Source of the DNA: Nisaea sediminum
Lineage (GTDB): Bacteria > Pseudomonadota > Alphaproteobacteria > Thalassobaculales > Thalassobaculaceae
Direction of reading: 5' to 3'
DNA: 64,000 bases
Assembly (NCBI RefSeq): GCF_014904705.1
Contig: NZ_JACZCQ010000001.1
Span: 664,205-728,204, forward strand
This document shows positions 38,598 to 49,637 of the stretch, in pieces; positions within the stretch are counted from its first letter, which is position 1; each line of letters opens with the position of its first letter. The position numbers and the translations under genes were made by a program. The notes under the pieces are model-generated. The model saw only the letters and a list, made by a program, of their open reading frames with translations, ran no database searches and was not told the DNA's origin.

Positions 38598-39239
38598 ATG
38601 CATGATCCCGCAGAGATCTATATGAACTCCTTGGTCCCCATGGTGGTCGAGCAGACCAACCGCGGGGAGCGGGCCTATGATATCTACTCCCGCCTGCTGA
38701 AGGAGCGGATCATCTTTGTGGTCGGCCCGATCAACGACGCGATCTCCAGCGTCGTCTGCGCGCAGTTGCTGTTCCTCGAAGCCGAGAATCCGACCAAGGA
38801 CATCTCGATGTACATCAACTCTCCGGGCGGAGTCGTTTCGTCCGGTCTCGCGATGTACGACACGATGGAATACATCCGCCCGGATGTCTCCACCGTGTGT
38901 ATCGGACAGGCCGCGTCGATGGGCTCGCTGCTGCTTACCGCCGGCGCAAAGGGCAAACGCTATTGCCTGCCGCACGCGAAAGTGATGATTCACCAGCCGT
39001 CCGGCGGTTTCCAGGGACAGGCGACGGATATCGAGATTCACGCCCGCGAAATCCTGGCGACCCGTGCGCGCCTGAACGAAATCTACGTGAAGCATACCGG
39101 CCGCAAGTTGGATGAGATTGAAACCGCGATGGAACGCGACAATTTCATGGTGCCGGAAGATGCCAAGAAGTTCGGCCTGATCGACGAAGTCGTCTACAAG
39201 CGGCCGGTCGACAGCAAAGACGAGTCCGGCAAGAGCTAA
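38598..39239 (+). CDS. clpP: ATP-dependent Clp protease proteolytic subunit
   Basis: A 213-residue serine peptidase. The catalytic Ser107 lies in [11 protein letters not shown] and His132 in VMIHQPSGG, with the expected spacing; [13 protein letters not shown] forms the oxyanion region. It assembles as a tetradecamer capped by ClpX or ClpA. The order tig-clpP-clpX-lon is the classical proteobacterial arrangement. Confidence 0.97.
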   Translation: MHDPAEIYMNSLVPMVVEQTNRGERAYDIYSRLLKERIIFVVGPINDAISSVVCAQLLFLEAENPTKDISMYINSPGGVVSSGLAMYDTMEYIRPDVSTVCIGQAASMGSLLLTAGAKGKRYCLPHAKVMIHQPSGGFQGQATDIEIHAREILATRARLNEIYVKHTGRKLDEIETAMERDNFMVPEDAKKFGLIDEVVYKRPVDSKDESGKS

Positions 39240-39259
39240 GCATTCTGGAGTGTGGATCG

Positions 39260-39287
39260 GTCCCCGTCGATGACGGCTGACGGGGAC
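39260..39287 (+). terminator. stem-loop between clpP and clpX
   Basis: GTCCCCGTC and GACGGGGAC are perfect 9-bp inverted arms with a ten-base loop, starting 20 nt after the clpP stop. There is no T-run; it may be a 3' stabiliser or a partial terminator that separates clpP from clpX output. Confidence 0.45.
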
Positions 39288-39415
39288 GTCCTGCGGTCCG
39301 CATCCGCCAGAGGAGTGCCGCGTCGCCAGTTGCTATGTGATTTTTTCGCATTGTGCCGCTTCGCCGCCTTTGGCTAACATGACCAATCAGCCGTCCCGTA
39401 ACGAATGTGGGTAAG

Positions 39416-40693
39416 ATGAGCAAATCCGGCGGAAGCACGAACGGTGGTGATTCGAAGAACACCTTGTACTGCTCGTTCTGCGGCAAGAGCCAGCACGAGG
39501 TCCGCAAACTGATTGCAGGCCCCACGGTCTTCATCTGCGACGAGTGCGTCGAGCTCTGCATGGACATCATCCGTGAAGAGCATAAGACCACGCTGGTCAA
39601 ATCGCGCGACGGGGTTCCGACGCCGCGCGATATCATGGAAGTGCTGAACGACTATGTGATCGGCCAGCCGTATGCGAAGCGGATTCTCTCCGTTGCTGTG
39701 CATAACCACTACAAGCGGCTCTCGCACTCCAGCAAGAACAACGATGTCGAGCTGGCGAAATCCAACATTCTGCTTGTCGGTCCGACCGGTTGCGGCAAGA
39801 CGCTGCTGGCGCAGACCCTGGCGCGGATCATCGACGTCCCCTTCACCATGGCGGATGCGACGACCCTGACCGAGGCCGGCTATGTCGGCGAGGATGTCGA
39901 GAACATCATTCTGAAGCTGCTGCAGGCCGCCGACTACAATGTCGAGCGCGCGCAGCGCGGCATCGTCTATATCGACGAGGTCGACAAGATCAGCCGCAAG
40001 TCCGACAACCCGTCGATCACCCGCGACGTCTCGGGTGAGGGGGTGCAGCAGGCACTGCTAAAGATCATGGAAGGCACGGTCGCCTCGGTTCCGCCGCAGG
40101 GCGGCCGCAAGCACCCGCAGCAGGAATTCCTGCAGGTGGACACGACCAATATCTTGTTCATCTGCGGCGGTGCGTTTGCGGGGCTCGAAAAGATCATCTC
40201 GAATCGCTCGAAAGGCTCCTCCATCGGCTTCGGCGCCGACGTGAAATCGCCGGACGATCGCCGGACCGGCGAGATTCTGCGCGAAGTCGAGCCGGAGGAT
40301 CTGCTGAAATTCGGCCTGATTCCGGAATTCGTCGGCCGTCTGCCGGTCGTCGCGACGCTTGAGGATCTCGATAACGACGCTCTGGTCGATATCCTGACCA
40401 AACCGAAGAACGCGCTGGTGAAGCAGTATCAGCGGCTGTTCGAGATGGAGAACGTCAATCTCGAGTTCCGCGAGGAGGCTCTGCAGGCGATCGCCCAGAA
40501 GGCGATCGAGCGCAAGACCGGCGCTCGCGGTCTGCGTTCGATCATGGAAGGTATCCTGCTCGACCCGATGTTCGATCTGCCCGGCATGGAAGATGTCGAG
40601 GAGATCATCATCAACGGCGAGGTCGTCGAGAACGGCGCGCTGCCGATCATGGTCCATGCGGACCGGCGCGGAGATGTCGGATCGAGTGCTTGA
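39416..40693 (+). CDS. clpX: ATP-dependent Clp protease ATP-binding subunit ClpX
   Basis: A 425-residue AAA+ unfoldase. The N-terminal C4 zinc domain reads [12 protein letters not shown] with CDECVELC; Walker A is GPTGCGKT, Walker [10 protein letters not shown], and the ClpP-docking IGF loop is in [11 protein letters not shown]. It recognises tagged substrates (ssrA, and in alphaproteobacteria CtrA) and feeds ClpP. ATG at 39416 is preferred over GTG at 39407. The clpP-clpX gap is 176 nt. Confidence 0.96.
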   Translation: MSKSGGSTNGGDSKNTLYCSFCGKSQHEVRKLIAGPTVFICDECVELCMDIIREEHKTTLVKSRDGVPTPRDIMEVLNDYVIGQPYAKRILSVAVHNHYKRLSHSSKNNDVELAKSNILLVGPTGCGKTLLAQTLARIIDVPFTMADATTLTEAGYVGEDVENIILKLLQAADYNVERAQRGIVYIDEVDKISRKSDNPSITRDVSGEGVQQALLKIMEGTVASVPPQGGRKHPQQEFLQVDTTNILFICGGAFAGLEKIISNRSKGSSIGFGADVKSPDDRRTGEILREVEPEDLLKFGLIPEFVGRLPVVATLEDLDNDALVDILTKPKNALVKQYQRLFEMENVNLEFREEALQAIAQKAIERKTGARGLRSIMEGILLDPMFDLPGMEDVEEIIINGEVVENGALPIMVHADRRGDVGSSA

Positions 40694-40703
40694 GCCGACC
40701 AGC

Positions 40704-40734
40704 CTTGAACCGGGCCGAAGCTAGCGCCACTTAA
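40704..40734 (+). promoter_or_regulatory. candidate heat-shock (sigma-32) promoter of lon
   Basis: CTTGAA (40704-40709), 17 bases, then CCACTTAA (40727-40734) resembles the alphaproteobacterial RpoH pattern CTTGAA-N17-CYTAT. It lies in the 113-nt clpX-lon gap, and lon is a usual RpoH target. The -10 half is a weak match. Confidence 0.4.
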
Positions 40735-40806
40735 CTGCAAGGGCTGGCCCGGACTCTTTCCCCATCCGGTCAGCCGCTCTGAAAAGGGGAGCGAGTTGAA
40801 AGACTG

Positions 40807-43206
40807 ATGAAAGAGACAGGCACCGCGAGCTATCCCGTCCTTCCGCTGCGCGACATCGTTGTCTTTCCGCATATGATCGTGCCGCTCTTCGTCGGCCGCG
40901 ACAAATCCGTGCGCGCCCTCGAAGACGTCATGAAGGATGACAAGCAGATCCTCCTGGTGACGCAGAAGAATGCGGCCGACGACGATCCCTCGCCGGATGA
41001 AATCTACACTGTCGGCACCATCGGTACCGTGCTGCAGCTGCTCAAGCTCCCCGACGGGACCGTGAAGGTCCTGGTCGAGGGTGTGCAGCGCGCGCGCATC
41101 ACCGATTTCAAGGACAACGAGGACTTCTTCGAAGCCTATGCCGAGGTCATGACCGACGCGGACAGCGACGAACCCGAGAAGGAGGCGCTTGCCCGCGCCG
41201 TGGTCTCGCAGTTCGAGCAATACATCAAGCTCAACAAAAAGATCCCGCCGGAAGTCCTGGTTTCGGTGAACCAGATCGAGGATCCGGCGAAGCTGACCGA
41301 CACGATCGCCTCCCACCTGGCGCTCAAGATCGCCGAGAAGCAGGAACTGCTCGAGAGCGAGACCGTGATCGACCGGCTGGAGCGGGTCTACGGCTTCATG
41401 GAAGGCGAGATCGGCGTTCTGCAGGTCGAGAAGCGCATCCGCAACCGCGTCAAGCGGCAGATGGAGAAGACCCAGCGCGAGTACTATCTGAACGAGCAGA
41501 TGAAGGCCATTCAGAAGGAACTCGGCGAGACCGACGACAGCCGCGACGAACTGGTCGAGCTTGAGGAGCGGATCCGCAAGACGAAACTCAGCAAGGAAGC
41601 GCGCGAGAAGGCCGATGCGGAACTGAAGAAGCTCCGCAACATGAGCCAGATGTCGGCGGAAGCCACGGTCGTGCGCAATTATCTCGACTGGATGCTGTCG
41701 ATTCCGTGGAAGAAGCGCTCGCGGATCAAGAAAGACATCAAGCTCGCGGAATCGGTTCTCGATCGGGATCACTACGGGCTTGAGAAGGTGAAGGAACGGA
41801 TCCTCGAATATCTCGCCGTGCAGCAGCGCACAGGCAAGGTGAAGGGCCCGATTCTCTGCCTCGTCGGCCCTCCGGGTGTCGGCAAGACCTCGCTCGGCAA
41901 GTCGATCGCCGAGGCTACCGGCCGCAATTTCGTCCGCATCTCGCTTGGCGGCGTGCGCGACGAGGCGGAAATCCGGGGCCACCGGCGGACCTATATCGGC
42001 TCCCTGCCAGGCAAGGTGATCCAGGGGATGAAGAAGGCGAAATCTTCAAACCCGCTGTTCCTGCTCGACGAGATCGACAAGCTGGGGAACGACTACCGGG
42101 GCGATCCGTCTTCGGCGCTTCTCGAAGTGCTGGACCCGGAGCAGAACTCGACTTTCCAGGATCACTATCTCGAGGTCGATTACGATCTTTCCGACGTCAT
42201 GTTCGTCACCACGGCGAACACCCTGCGGATGCCGCAGCCGCTGCTGGACCGTATGGAGGTTCTCAGGATCTCCGGTTACACTGAGGACGAGAAGATCGAG
42301 ATCTGCAAACGCCATCTGATCAGCAAGCAGGTCGAGCAGCACGGCCTGAAAAAGGGCGAATGGTCGATCACCGACCACGGATTGCGTGACCTGATCCGCT
42401 ATTATACCCGCGAGGCGGGAGTGCGGAATCTGGAGCGAGAACTCGCCAACCTGGCGCGCAAGGCGGTCAAGGAGATCCTCATGGAGGGTCTCAAGAAGGT
42501 CGAGGTCACGCCGGAGAATCTCGAGAAGTTCGCGGGCGTCCGGAAGTATCGCTACGGCGAGGTCGAGGAATCCGATCTGGTCGGCGTCACCACGGGTCTC
42601 GCCTGGACCGAGGTCGGCGGCGAGCTGCTGTCCATCGAATCCGTGACCGTTCCGGGCAAGGGCAAGGTGATTTCCACCGGCAAGCTCGGCGACGTGATGC
42701 GCGAATCGATCCAGGCGGCGGAAAGCTTCGTGAAATCCCGCTCCCTGATTTACGGGATCTCGCCGAAGAGCCTCGAGAACAAGGATATCCACGTCCACGT
42801 TCCGGAAGGCGCGACGCCGAAGGACGGCCCGTCGGCGGGCGTCGGCATGGTCACCTCGATCGTGTCGGTGCTGACCGGCATTCCGGTCCGGCGCGACGTC
42901 GCGATGACCGGAGAGGTGACGCTGCGCGGTCGCGTTCTGCCGATCGGCGGCCTCAAGGAGAAGCTTCTCGCGGCGCTCCGGGGCGGTCTCAAAGTCGTGC
43001 TCATCCCGAAGGACAACGAGAAGGACCTGACGGAGATTCCGGACAATGTGAAGGAAGGTCTCGAGATCATTCCGGTGTCCTCGGTCGACGAAGTGCTGGC
43101 GACGGCGCTGACAAAGCCGCTGGTTCCGATCGATCCGGAGGACATCGTCATCGAGCCCGTCGCGAAAGCTGACGACAAAGGTGAGAAGTCGCTGACGACT
43201 CACTGA
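40807..43206 (+). CDS. lon: ATP-dependent protease Lon
   Basis: A 799-residue LonA. The N-terminal substrate domain ([20 protein letters not shown], quoted as the family start) is followed by Walker A GPPGVGKT, Walker B FLLDEIDK, and the C-terminal protease with Ser676 in [10 protein letters not shown] and the dyad Lys in GGLKEK. It degrades misfolded and regulatory proteins, including in alphaproteobacteria cell-cycle factors such as CcrM and DnaA. Transcription ends at a strong terminator at 43249. Confidence 0.97.
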   Translation: MKETGTASYPVLPLRDIVVFPHMIVPLFVGRDKSVRALEDVMKDDKQILLVTQKNAADDDPSPDEIYTVGTIGTVLQLLKLPDGTVKVLVEGVQRARITDFKDNEDFFEAYAEVMTDADSDEPEKEALARAVVSQFEQYIKLNKKIPPEVLVSVNQIEDPAKLTDTIASHLALKIAEKQELLESETVIDRLERVYGFMEGEIGVLQVEKRIRNRVKRQMEKTQREYYLNEQMKAIQKELGETDDSRDELVELEERIRKTKLSKEAREKADAELKKLRNMSQMSAEATVVRNYLDWMLSIPWKKRSRIKKDIKLAESVLDRDHYGLEKVKERILEYLAVQQRTGKVKGPILCLVGPPGVGKTSLGKSIAEATGRNFVRISLGGVRDEAEIRGHRRTYIGSLPGKVIQGMKKAKSSNPLFLLDEIDKLGNDYRGDPSSALLEVLDPEQNSTFQDHYLEVDYDLSDVMFVTTANTLRMPQPLLDRMEVLRISGYTEDEKIEICKRHLISKQVEQHGLKKGEWSITDHGLRDLIRYYTREAGVRNLERELANLARKAVKEILMEGLKKVEVTPENLEKFAGVRKYRYGEVEESDLVGVTTGLAWTEVGGELLSIESVTVPGKGKVISTGKLGDVMRESIQAAESFVKSRSLIYGISPKSLENKDIHVHVPEGATPKDGPSAGVGMVTSIVSVLTGIPVRRDVAMTGEVTLRGRVLPIGGLKEKLLAALRGGLKVVLIPKDNEKDLTEIPDNVKEGLEIIPVSSVDEVLATALTKPLVPIDPEDIVIEPVAKADDKGEKSLTTH

Positions 43207-43248
43207 TATCTATACGAAAACCGCGCTTTCGCGCTTGATTTGCCTGTT

Positions 43249-43285
43249 GAAACCCCGGTCATCGTGCCGGGGTTTCTCTTCTTAT
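43249..43285 (+). terminator. intrinsic terminator of lon
   Basis: GAAACCCCGG (43249-43258) and CCGGGGTTTC (43267-43276) form a perfect 10-bp stem with an eight-base loop, followed by the T-rich TCTTCTTATATTC. Confidence 0.85.
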
Positions 43286-43374
43286 ATTCTTATGATTTAT
43301 CTTGATTTTATTCGTAAACGATTGGTTAATAGTGAGAATCCCCGCAGATCTGCGGAAATCCGCCGGTTGCGTGA

Positions 43375-43404
43375 TTGACGCCCGCATTTCCCGCGATTTA
43401 CAGT
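43375..43404 (+). promoter_or_regulatory. candidate hupB promoter
   Basis: TTGACG (43375-43380) and TACAGT (43399-43404) are 18 bases apart. The expected start near 43411 is followed at once by a GGCCGAA-GA-TTCGGCC palindrome (43418-43433) in the leader, which contains a GATTC methylation site. Confidence 0.5.
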
Positions 43405-43473
43405 GACGCACTGATTGGGCCGAAGATTCGGCCAATTTCTGGGTGATTTTTCTTCTTATAGGGGGGCTATAAC

Positions 43474-43746
43474 GTGAATAAGAATGAGCTCGTCGCGGCA
43501 GTTGCCGAGTCTGCGGATCTGACCAAGGCCGATGCGGCTTCGGCCGTCGACGCTGTCCTCGACTCCATTACATCCGCGCTCAAGTCTGGCGGAGAGGTTC
43601 GGCTTGTCGGTTTCGGCACTTTCAGCGTGGCATCCCGTGCCGCGAGCGAAGGCCGCAATCCCCGGACCGGCGAGAAGATCAAGATCGCCGCGTCCAAGCA
43701 GCCGAAGTTCAAGGCTGGCAAAGGCCTCAAAGACGCACTGAATTGA
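43474..43746 (+). CDS. hupB: DNA-binding protein HU
   Basis: A 90-residue HU protein starting MNKNELVAAVAESADLTK, with the DNA-binding beta-arm GRNPRTGEKIKIAASKQPKFKAGKGLKDAL. It is a nucleoid architectural protein that bends DNA. The start is GTG at 43474 with GGGGGG seven bases upstream. The lon-hupB order is widely conserved in proteobacteria. Confidence 0.95.
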   Translation: MNKNELVAAVAESADLTKADAASAVDAVLDSITSALKSGGEVRLVGFGTFSVASRAASEGRNPRTGEKIKIAASKQPKFKAGKGLKDALN

Positions 43747-43774
43747 TCGAATAGATTTCTTTTCTTTTCGCGAC

Positions 43775-43805
43775 ACGCCGTCCCTGTTAGAAGGGGCGGC
43801 GTTTT
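43775..43805 (+). terminator. intrinsic terminator of hupB
   Basis: ACGCCGTCCC and GGGGCGGCGT pair (one T-G wobble) across an eight-base loop, and the stem runs into TTTT. It ends 27 nt before tRNA-Val. Confidence 0.8.
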
Positions 43806-43832
43806 CGTCAGGGCCTGTTCCTGGCATCGGTC

Positions 43833-43908
43833 GGGCGCTTAGCTCAGCTGGGAGAGCATCTCGTTTACACCGAGAGGGTCGGCGGTTCGATCCCGTCAGC
43901 GCCCACCA
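43833..43908 (+). tRNA. tRNA-Val (TAC)
   Basis: A full 76-nt cloverleaf: acceptor GGGCGCT/AGCGCCC, anticodon TAC at 43866-43868 in loop TTTACAC, T-loop TTCGATC, and encoded CCA at 43906-43908. No separate promoter is evident between the hupB terminator and the tRNA, so read-through from hupB is possible. Confidence 0.97.
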
Positions 43909-43927
43909 TCCCGACCCGTAAATCTCC

Positions 43928-44335
43928 TTAGATATGCCGTCCCTGCATGATCGCGTAGCGATACATGGCCTGCAGGTCCGCGCGGGTCTTCGGGCTGACC
44001 CGATTCTCCGATATCTCCTTCGTGTAGTCGCGGATGTCGCGCTTGGTTTCGATCGAGACCCGCGGGCTCTGCATCAACGCGTCATACATCTGCTTCGGAG
44101 TCGCCTGTGTCGGGTCCAAGGGGCCGCTTTCCGCCGGCTCCGCCTTAAGGTCGTCCACCTGCGCGTTGCGGACTTTGAGGAACTTGCGCGGCAGCAGGAG
44201 ATCGGTCCAGACGAGGCCATATTCGTTCAGGATGTTGCTGATAGCATCGACTGCGTTCAGGACTTCGCCATCATTGTCGCTGGCAAGCATCGCGACCAGT
44301 TTGCTGAGTCGCTGATAATCGCGTTCGGTCATCAT
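43928..44335 (-). CDS. uncharacterised protein between tRNA-Val and tRNA-Asp
   Basis: A 135-residue soluble protein. The N-terminal part, RLSKLVAMLASDNDGEVLNA then NEYGLVWTDLL, is a helical pattern I have seen in many alphaproteobacterial and phage-related small proteins of unknown role. The C-terminal half is charged and helical (SIETKRDIRDYTKEIS). No function is known to me. The start is ATG at 44335 or 44332, without a strong ribosome site. It is the only minus-strand gene in the 36861-63947 stretch. Confidence 0.65.
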   Translation of the reverse strand: MMTERDYQRLSKLVAMLASDNDGEVLNAVDAISNILNEYGLVWTDLLLPRKFLKVRNAQVDDLKAEPAESGPLDPTQATPKQMYDALMQSPRVSIETKRDIRDYTKEISENRVSPKTRADLQAMYRYAIMQGRHI

Positions 44336-44492
44336 GGGCGGACGGTTCCACTCGGTTAGAATTCGCCTTGGCCGACAGCATACGCGCGGCCCCAAGCACG
44401 GTTGAACAAAGAATTTTCTTCCGAAATTCGGGCGTTTCAGAGGGTTGGGAGAGGGCGGTCAAAAAAAGAGTCATTTTTCCGACCCATCGCGC

Positions 44493-44521
44493 TTGACACT
44501 CCATAGGGCCCAAAGTACATA
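44493..44521 (+). promoter_or_regulatory. strong sigma-70-type promoter of tRNA-Asp
   Basis: TTGACA (44493-44498), exactly 17 bases, TACATA (44516-44521). The tRNA starts 54 nt further. This is the closest match to a consensus housekeeping promoter that I noticed in the window. Confidence 0.72.
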
Positions 44522-44574
44522 AGCGCCTCCTCGTCGGGGGCGCCGCCAAACAAACGGCACCGCGGCCCGGATAT

Positions 44575-44651
<77 letters not shown>

Positions 44652-44686
44652 CCTACCTCTTTTTAATCCCCGTTCTTGCACCATAA

Positions 44687-44710
44687 CGGCGCGGTCTTTG
44701 ACCGGCGCCG
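44687..44710. other. stem-loop in the tRNA-Asp to nuoA gap
   Basis: CGGCGC-GGTC and GACC-G-GCGCCG pair with a TTT loop and one bulged base. Five A residues follow on the plus strand, so it is not a plus-strand terminator. The rest of the 225-nt gap holds TTGACA at 44810-44815, a possible -35 of the nuo promoter, without a convincing -10. Confidence 0.35.
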
Positions 44711-44876
44711 AAAAACGCGTTGCAAGCGCCGGAATTTAAAGGCTTCTTTCGGAAATCTAGTCACGACACAGGCTTTTCTTGGCCGTCCGATGGAACTATA
44801 GTGCGCCCGTTGACAAGGTGTCGGGCGCTCCGTCGGAGTCCCCAGAAAACGCCGGGAATGAGAGAGAGCTGACGAT

Positions 44877-45242
44877 ATGAGCGATATTCTCCGGGAATAT
44901 TTGCCTATCCTGATATTTCTCGTGGTCGCGATCGGCCTGTGCCTCGCGATGGTGATCGGCTCGCTGCTGGTTGTGAAGCAGCGTCCGGACTCAGAGAAGG
45001 TATCTGCCTATGAGTGCGGCTTCGAGGCCTTCAACGATTCTCGCGGCCAGTTCGATGTCCGCTTCTATCTCGTTGCCATCCTCTTCATCATCTTCGATCT
45101 CGAAGTAGCCTTCCTTTTCCCATGGGCGATCTCGCTCGGCGGAATCGGACTGTTCGGCTTCTGGTCGATGATCGTCTTCCTCGGCGTGCTGACCATCGGC
45201 TTCGTCTACGAGTGGCGCAAAGGCGCCCTGGAATGGGAGTAA
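44877..45242 (+). CDS. nuoA: NADH-quinone oxidoreductase subunit A
   Basis: A 121-residue ND3 homologue with three membrane helices and the conserved loop [20 protein letters not shown], whose Cys takes part in the active/deactive switch in mitochondrial complex I. It sits in the membrane arm beside the quinone channel. First gene of the 14-gene nuo operon (44877-59262); nuoB starts nine nt after its stop. Confidence 0.97.
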   Translation: MSDILREYLPILIFLVVAIGLCLAMVIGSLLVVKQRPDSEKVSAYECGFEAFNDSRGQFDVRFYLVAILFIIFDLEVAFLFPWAISLGGIGLFGFWSMIVFLGVLTIGFVYEWRKGALEWE

Positions 45243-45250
45243 GAGCCACC

Positions 45251-45790
45251 ATGCAGACCTCGCAGGATCTCCGCCCGATTCCTCCCGGCGCCGACCAGGA
45301 TGCGATCCTGAAGGCAGTCGGGGACGAGCTGAACGAAAAGGGCTTCGTGGTCGCCCAGGCTGACAAGCTGTTCAACTGGGCCCGCAGTGGCTCGCTCTGG
45401 CCGATGACCTTCGGTCTCGCCTGCTGTGCCGTCGAGATGATGCACACCGCGGCCAGCCGCTACGACATGGACCGCTTCGGAATGGTGTTCCGGCCGAGCC
45501 CGCGTCAATCCGACGTCATGATCGTTGCCGGCACGCTGACCAACAAGATGGCACCGGCGCTGCGTAAGGTTTACGACCAGATGGCCGAGCCGCGCTGGGT
45601 GCTTTCCATGGGCTCCTGCGCCAATGGCGGCGGCTACTATCACTATTCCTATTCCGTGGTCCGCGGCTGCGACCGGATCGTTCCGGTCGATGTCTACGTC
45701 CCCGGGTGCCCGCCGACGGCCGAAGCGCTTCTCTACGGGCTCCTCCAGCTGCAGAAGAAGATCAAGCGCACTTCGACCATCGCCCGCTAA
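45251..45790 (+). CDS. nuoB: NADH-quinone oxidoreductase subunit B
   Basis: A 179-residue PSST homologue. It binds [4Fe-4S] cluster N2, the direct electron donor to quinone, through Cys in [29 protein letters not shown] (part) and [19 protein letters not shown] at 45251 follows nuoA closely; an open frame extends upstream into nuoA but is not NuoB-like. A 38-nt gap to nuoC follows. Confidence 0.97.
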   Translation: MQTSQDLRPIPPGADQDAILKAVGDELNEKGFVVAQADKLFNWARSGSLWPMTFGLACCAVEMMHTAASRYDMDRFGMVFRPSPRQSDVMIVAGTLTNKMAPALRKVYDQMAEPRWVLSMGSCANGGGYYHYSYSVVRGCDRIVPVDVYVPGCPPTAEALLYGLLQLQKKIKRTSTIAR

Positions 45791-45828
45791 GGGACGCGAG
45801 TTAACGCCAGGCAAAGGCAGACGACAGC

Positions 45829-46461
45829 ATGGCATCACCAACTGAAACGCAGAAAGAGCTGGCGGACTATCTGAGGAACCAGCTCTCGACCGAACTGGTC
45901 GAGGCCGGCTTCGTGCTTGACGAGCTGGTGCTTCGGACCCGTCCGCAGCATATCAGCAAGGTCCTGACCTTCCTTCGCGACGATTCGCAGTGCCAGTTTC
46001 GTATTCTGGTCGATATCTGCGGCACCGACTATCCCGAACGCGAGCTGCGTTTCGACGTGGTCTACAACCTGCTCAGCGTGCAGCAGAACAACCGGATCCG
46101 CGTCAAGGTCGCGACCGACGAGCAGACGCCTGTTCCATCCGCGACGGCGGTGTTCCCATCGGCCAACTGGTTCGAGCGGGAAACCTGGGACATGTATGGC
46201 GTGTTCTTCTCCGATCACCCCGATCTGCGCCGTCTCCTGACCGATTACGGTTTCGAAGGCCATCCGCTGCGCAAGGACTTTCCGCTAACGGGACATGTCG
46301 AGGTGCGCTACGACGACGAACAGAAGCGCGTGGTCTATGAGCCGGTGAAGCTCGTGCAGGACTTCCGCAGCTTCGACTTCCTGAGCCCGTGGGAAGGCGC
46401 CCGTTCGCTGCTTCCGGGTGACGAAAAGGCCGCCGATCAGGCCGAAGAGGGAGCCTCCTGA
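45829..46461 (+). CDS. nuoC: NADH-quinone oxidoreductase subunit C
   Basis: A 210-residue 30-kDa subunit of the peripheral arm. The conserved core [20 protein letters not shown] and [12 protein letters not shown] is present. It is a separate gene, not fused to nuoD as in E. coli. Its TGA shares one base with the nuoD ATG (TGATG), indicating coupled translation. Confidence 0.97.
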   Translation: MASPTETQKELADYLRNQLSTELVEAGFVLDELVLRTRPQHISKVLTFLRDDSQCQFRILVDICGTDYPERELRFDVVYNLLSVQQNNRIRVKVATDEQTPVPSATAVFPSANWFERETWDMYGVFFSDHPDLRRLLTDYGFEGHPLRKDFPLTGHVEVRYDDEQKRVVYEPVKLVQDFRSFDFLSPWEGARSLLPGDEKAADQAEEGAS

Positions 46462-47639
46462 TGGCTGAAGCGCAGATCAAGCCGCTTACGCTGAATTTCG
46501 GCCCGCAGCACCCGGCCGCCCACGGCGTGTTGCGCCTTGTGCTGGAGATGGACGGCGAGATCGTCGAGCGTGCCGATCCGCATATCGGCCTGTTGCATCG
46601 CGGCACCGAGAAGCTGATCGAGTACAAGACCTACCTGCAGGCGGTGCCGTATTTCGACCGGCTCGATTATGTCGCGCCGATGTCGCAGGAACATGCCTAC
46701 GCGCTCGCGGTCGAGAAGCTGCTCGGGATCGAGGTCCCGAAGCGTGCCCAGTATATCCGGGTGATGTATGCCGAGATCTCGCGGATCCTGAACCACCTTC
46801 TGAATATCACGACCTTCGCCATCGACGTTGGCGCCATGACGCCGCTTCTCTGGGGCTTCGAAGAGCGCGAAAAGCTCATGGAGTTCTACGAGCGGGCCTG
46901 CGGCGCGCGCCTGCATGCGGCCTATTTCCGGCCGGGCGGGGTCGCGATGGATCTGCCGGCCGGCATCCTAGACGACATCCTGGCCTGGACCGAGACTTTC
47001 CCGGCGCTGATGGACGATATCGAGAGCCTGCTGACCGAAAACCGGATCTTCAAGCAGCGCACCGTCGATATCGGCGTCGTTTCGGCCGAGGAAGCGCAGG
47101 CGATCGGGTTCAGCGGTCCGTGCATCCGGGCTTCGGGGCTCGCATGGGACCTGCGCAAGTCGCAGCCTTACGACGCCTATAACGAGATGGACTTCAACAT
47201 CCCGATCGGCAAGACCGGCGACTGCTATGCGCGCTATCTGGTGCGCATCAAGGAGATCAGGGAAAGCTTGAAGATCATCCGGCAAGCTGCTGAAAACATG
47301 CCGGAAGGTCCGGTCAAGACCGAGGACCGCAAGGTCGCACCGCCGAGCCGCGGAGAGATGAAGCATTCGATGGAAGCGCTGATCCATCACTTCAAGCTCT
47401 ATACCGAGGGCTATCATGTTCCCGCGGGCGAGACCTACACCGCGGTTGAGGCGCCGAAGGGCGAGTTCGCCGTCTTCCTGGTGTCCGACGGCACCAACAA
47501 ACCTTATCGCTGCAAGATCAGGGCGCCCGGATTCTCCTTCCTGGCGGCTATGGATTTCCTGTCCAAGGGGCACATGCTGGCCGACACCGTCGCCATCATC
47601 GGCTCGCTTGACATCGTGTTCGGGGAGATTGACCGGTGA
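46461..47639 (+). CDS. nuoD: NADH-quinone oxidoreductase subunit D
   Basis: A 392-residue 49-kDa subunit that forms the quinone-binding pocket with Nuo[21 protein letters not shown] carries the quinone-site His pair, followed by [15 protein letters not shown]. The C-terminus [12 protein letters not shown] is canonical. It overlaps nuoE by four bases (GTGA). Confidence 0.97.
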   Translation: MAEAQIKPLTLNFGPQHPAAHGVLRLVLEMDGEIVERADPHIGLLHRGTEKLIEYKTYLQAVPYFDRLDYVAPMSQEHAYALAVEKLLGIEVPKRAQYIRVMYAEISRILNHLLNITTFAIDVGAMTPLLWGFEEREKLMEFYERACGARLHAAYFRPGGVAMDLPAGILDDILAWTETFPALMDDIESLLTENRIFKQRTVDIGVVSAEEAQAIGFSGPCIRASGLAWDLRKSQPYDAYNEMDFNIPIGKTGDCYARYLVRIKEIRESLKIIRQAAENMPEGPVKTEDRKVAPPSRGEMKHSMEALIHHFKLYTEGYHVPAGETYTAVEAPKGEFAVFLVSDGTNKPYRCKIRAPGFSFLAAMDFLSKGHMLADTVAIIGSLDIVFGEIDR

Positions 47640-48297
47640 GCGGTATCGACATCGCCGAAAATCAGCCGGAGAGTTTTGCCTTCACGCCCGAGAACGAGGC
47701 GAAGGCGGAAGCGATTATCTCCAAGTATCCGGAAGGCCGGCAGGCCAGCGCGGTGATGCCGCTGCTCGATCTGGCCCAGCGTCAGCATGACAACTGGATC
47801 CCGCTCGCCGCGATCGACGTCATCTCCGAGAAGCTGAAGATGCCGAAGATGCGGGTGCTTGAGGTCGCGACCTTCTACACGATGTACAACCTGAAGCCGG
47901 TCGGGAAGTACTTCCTGCAGGCCTGCACCACGACGCCGTGCTGGCTGCGCGGTTCCGATCAGGTCATGAAATGCATCAAGGACAAGCTGGGCCTGGAGAA
48001 CCACCAGACCAGCGAGGACGGCATGTTCACGCTGCTTGAGGTCGAGTGCCTTGGCGCCTGCGCCAACGCGCCGATCCTGCAGGTGAACGACGATTTCTAC
48101 GAGGACGCCGATTACGAGAGCACGGCCAAGCTGCTGGATGCCCTGAAGAAGGGCGAGGTTCCGGCACCGGGCTCGCTTTCCGGACGGAACGTCTCGGAGC
48201 CGGAGGCGGGTGCGAAGACGCTGCTGTCTTACAAGGACAACGGCGCGGCCCGGACTTACGATCCGAAGATCAGTGCCGGCGAAACGGGAGAGAAGTG

Positions 48298-48298
<1 letters not shown>
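47636..48298 (+). CDS. nuoE: NADH-quinone oxidoreductase subunit E
   Basis: A 220-residue 24-kDa subunit with a thioredoxin-like fold and [2Fe-2S] cluster N1a, ligated by Cys in [13 protein letters not shown] and [10 protein letters not shown]. It belongs to the NADH-dehydrogenase module. The start is GTG at 47636 overlapping the nuoD stop. The C-terminal 40 residues after the cluster domain are longer than in E. coli, as in other alphaproteobacteria. Confidence 0.96.
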
Positions 48299-49589
<1,291 letters not shown>

Positions 49590-49593
<4 letters not shown>

Positions 49594-49637
49594 TGCGCGT
49601 GACGACGAAGTGCCTCGGGGGAGAGCGCAATGCCTAA
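49590..49637 (+). CDS. possible 15-codon coupling ORF between nuoF and nuoG
   Basis: An ATG overlapping the nuoF stop (ATGA) opens a 15-codon frame whose TAA lies eight bases inside nuoG's start region. It spans the entire gap. Its role, if any, would be to keep ribosomes moving from nuoF to nuoG; the peptide itself shows no motif. It may be chance. Confidence 0.25.
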
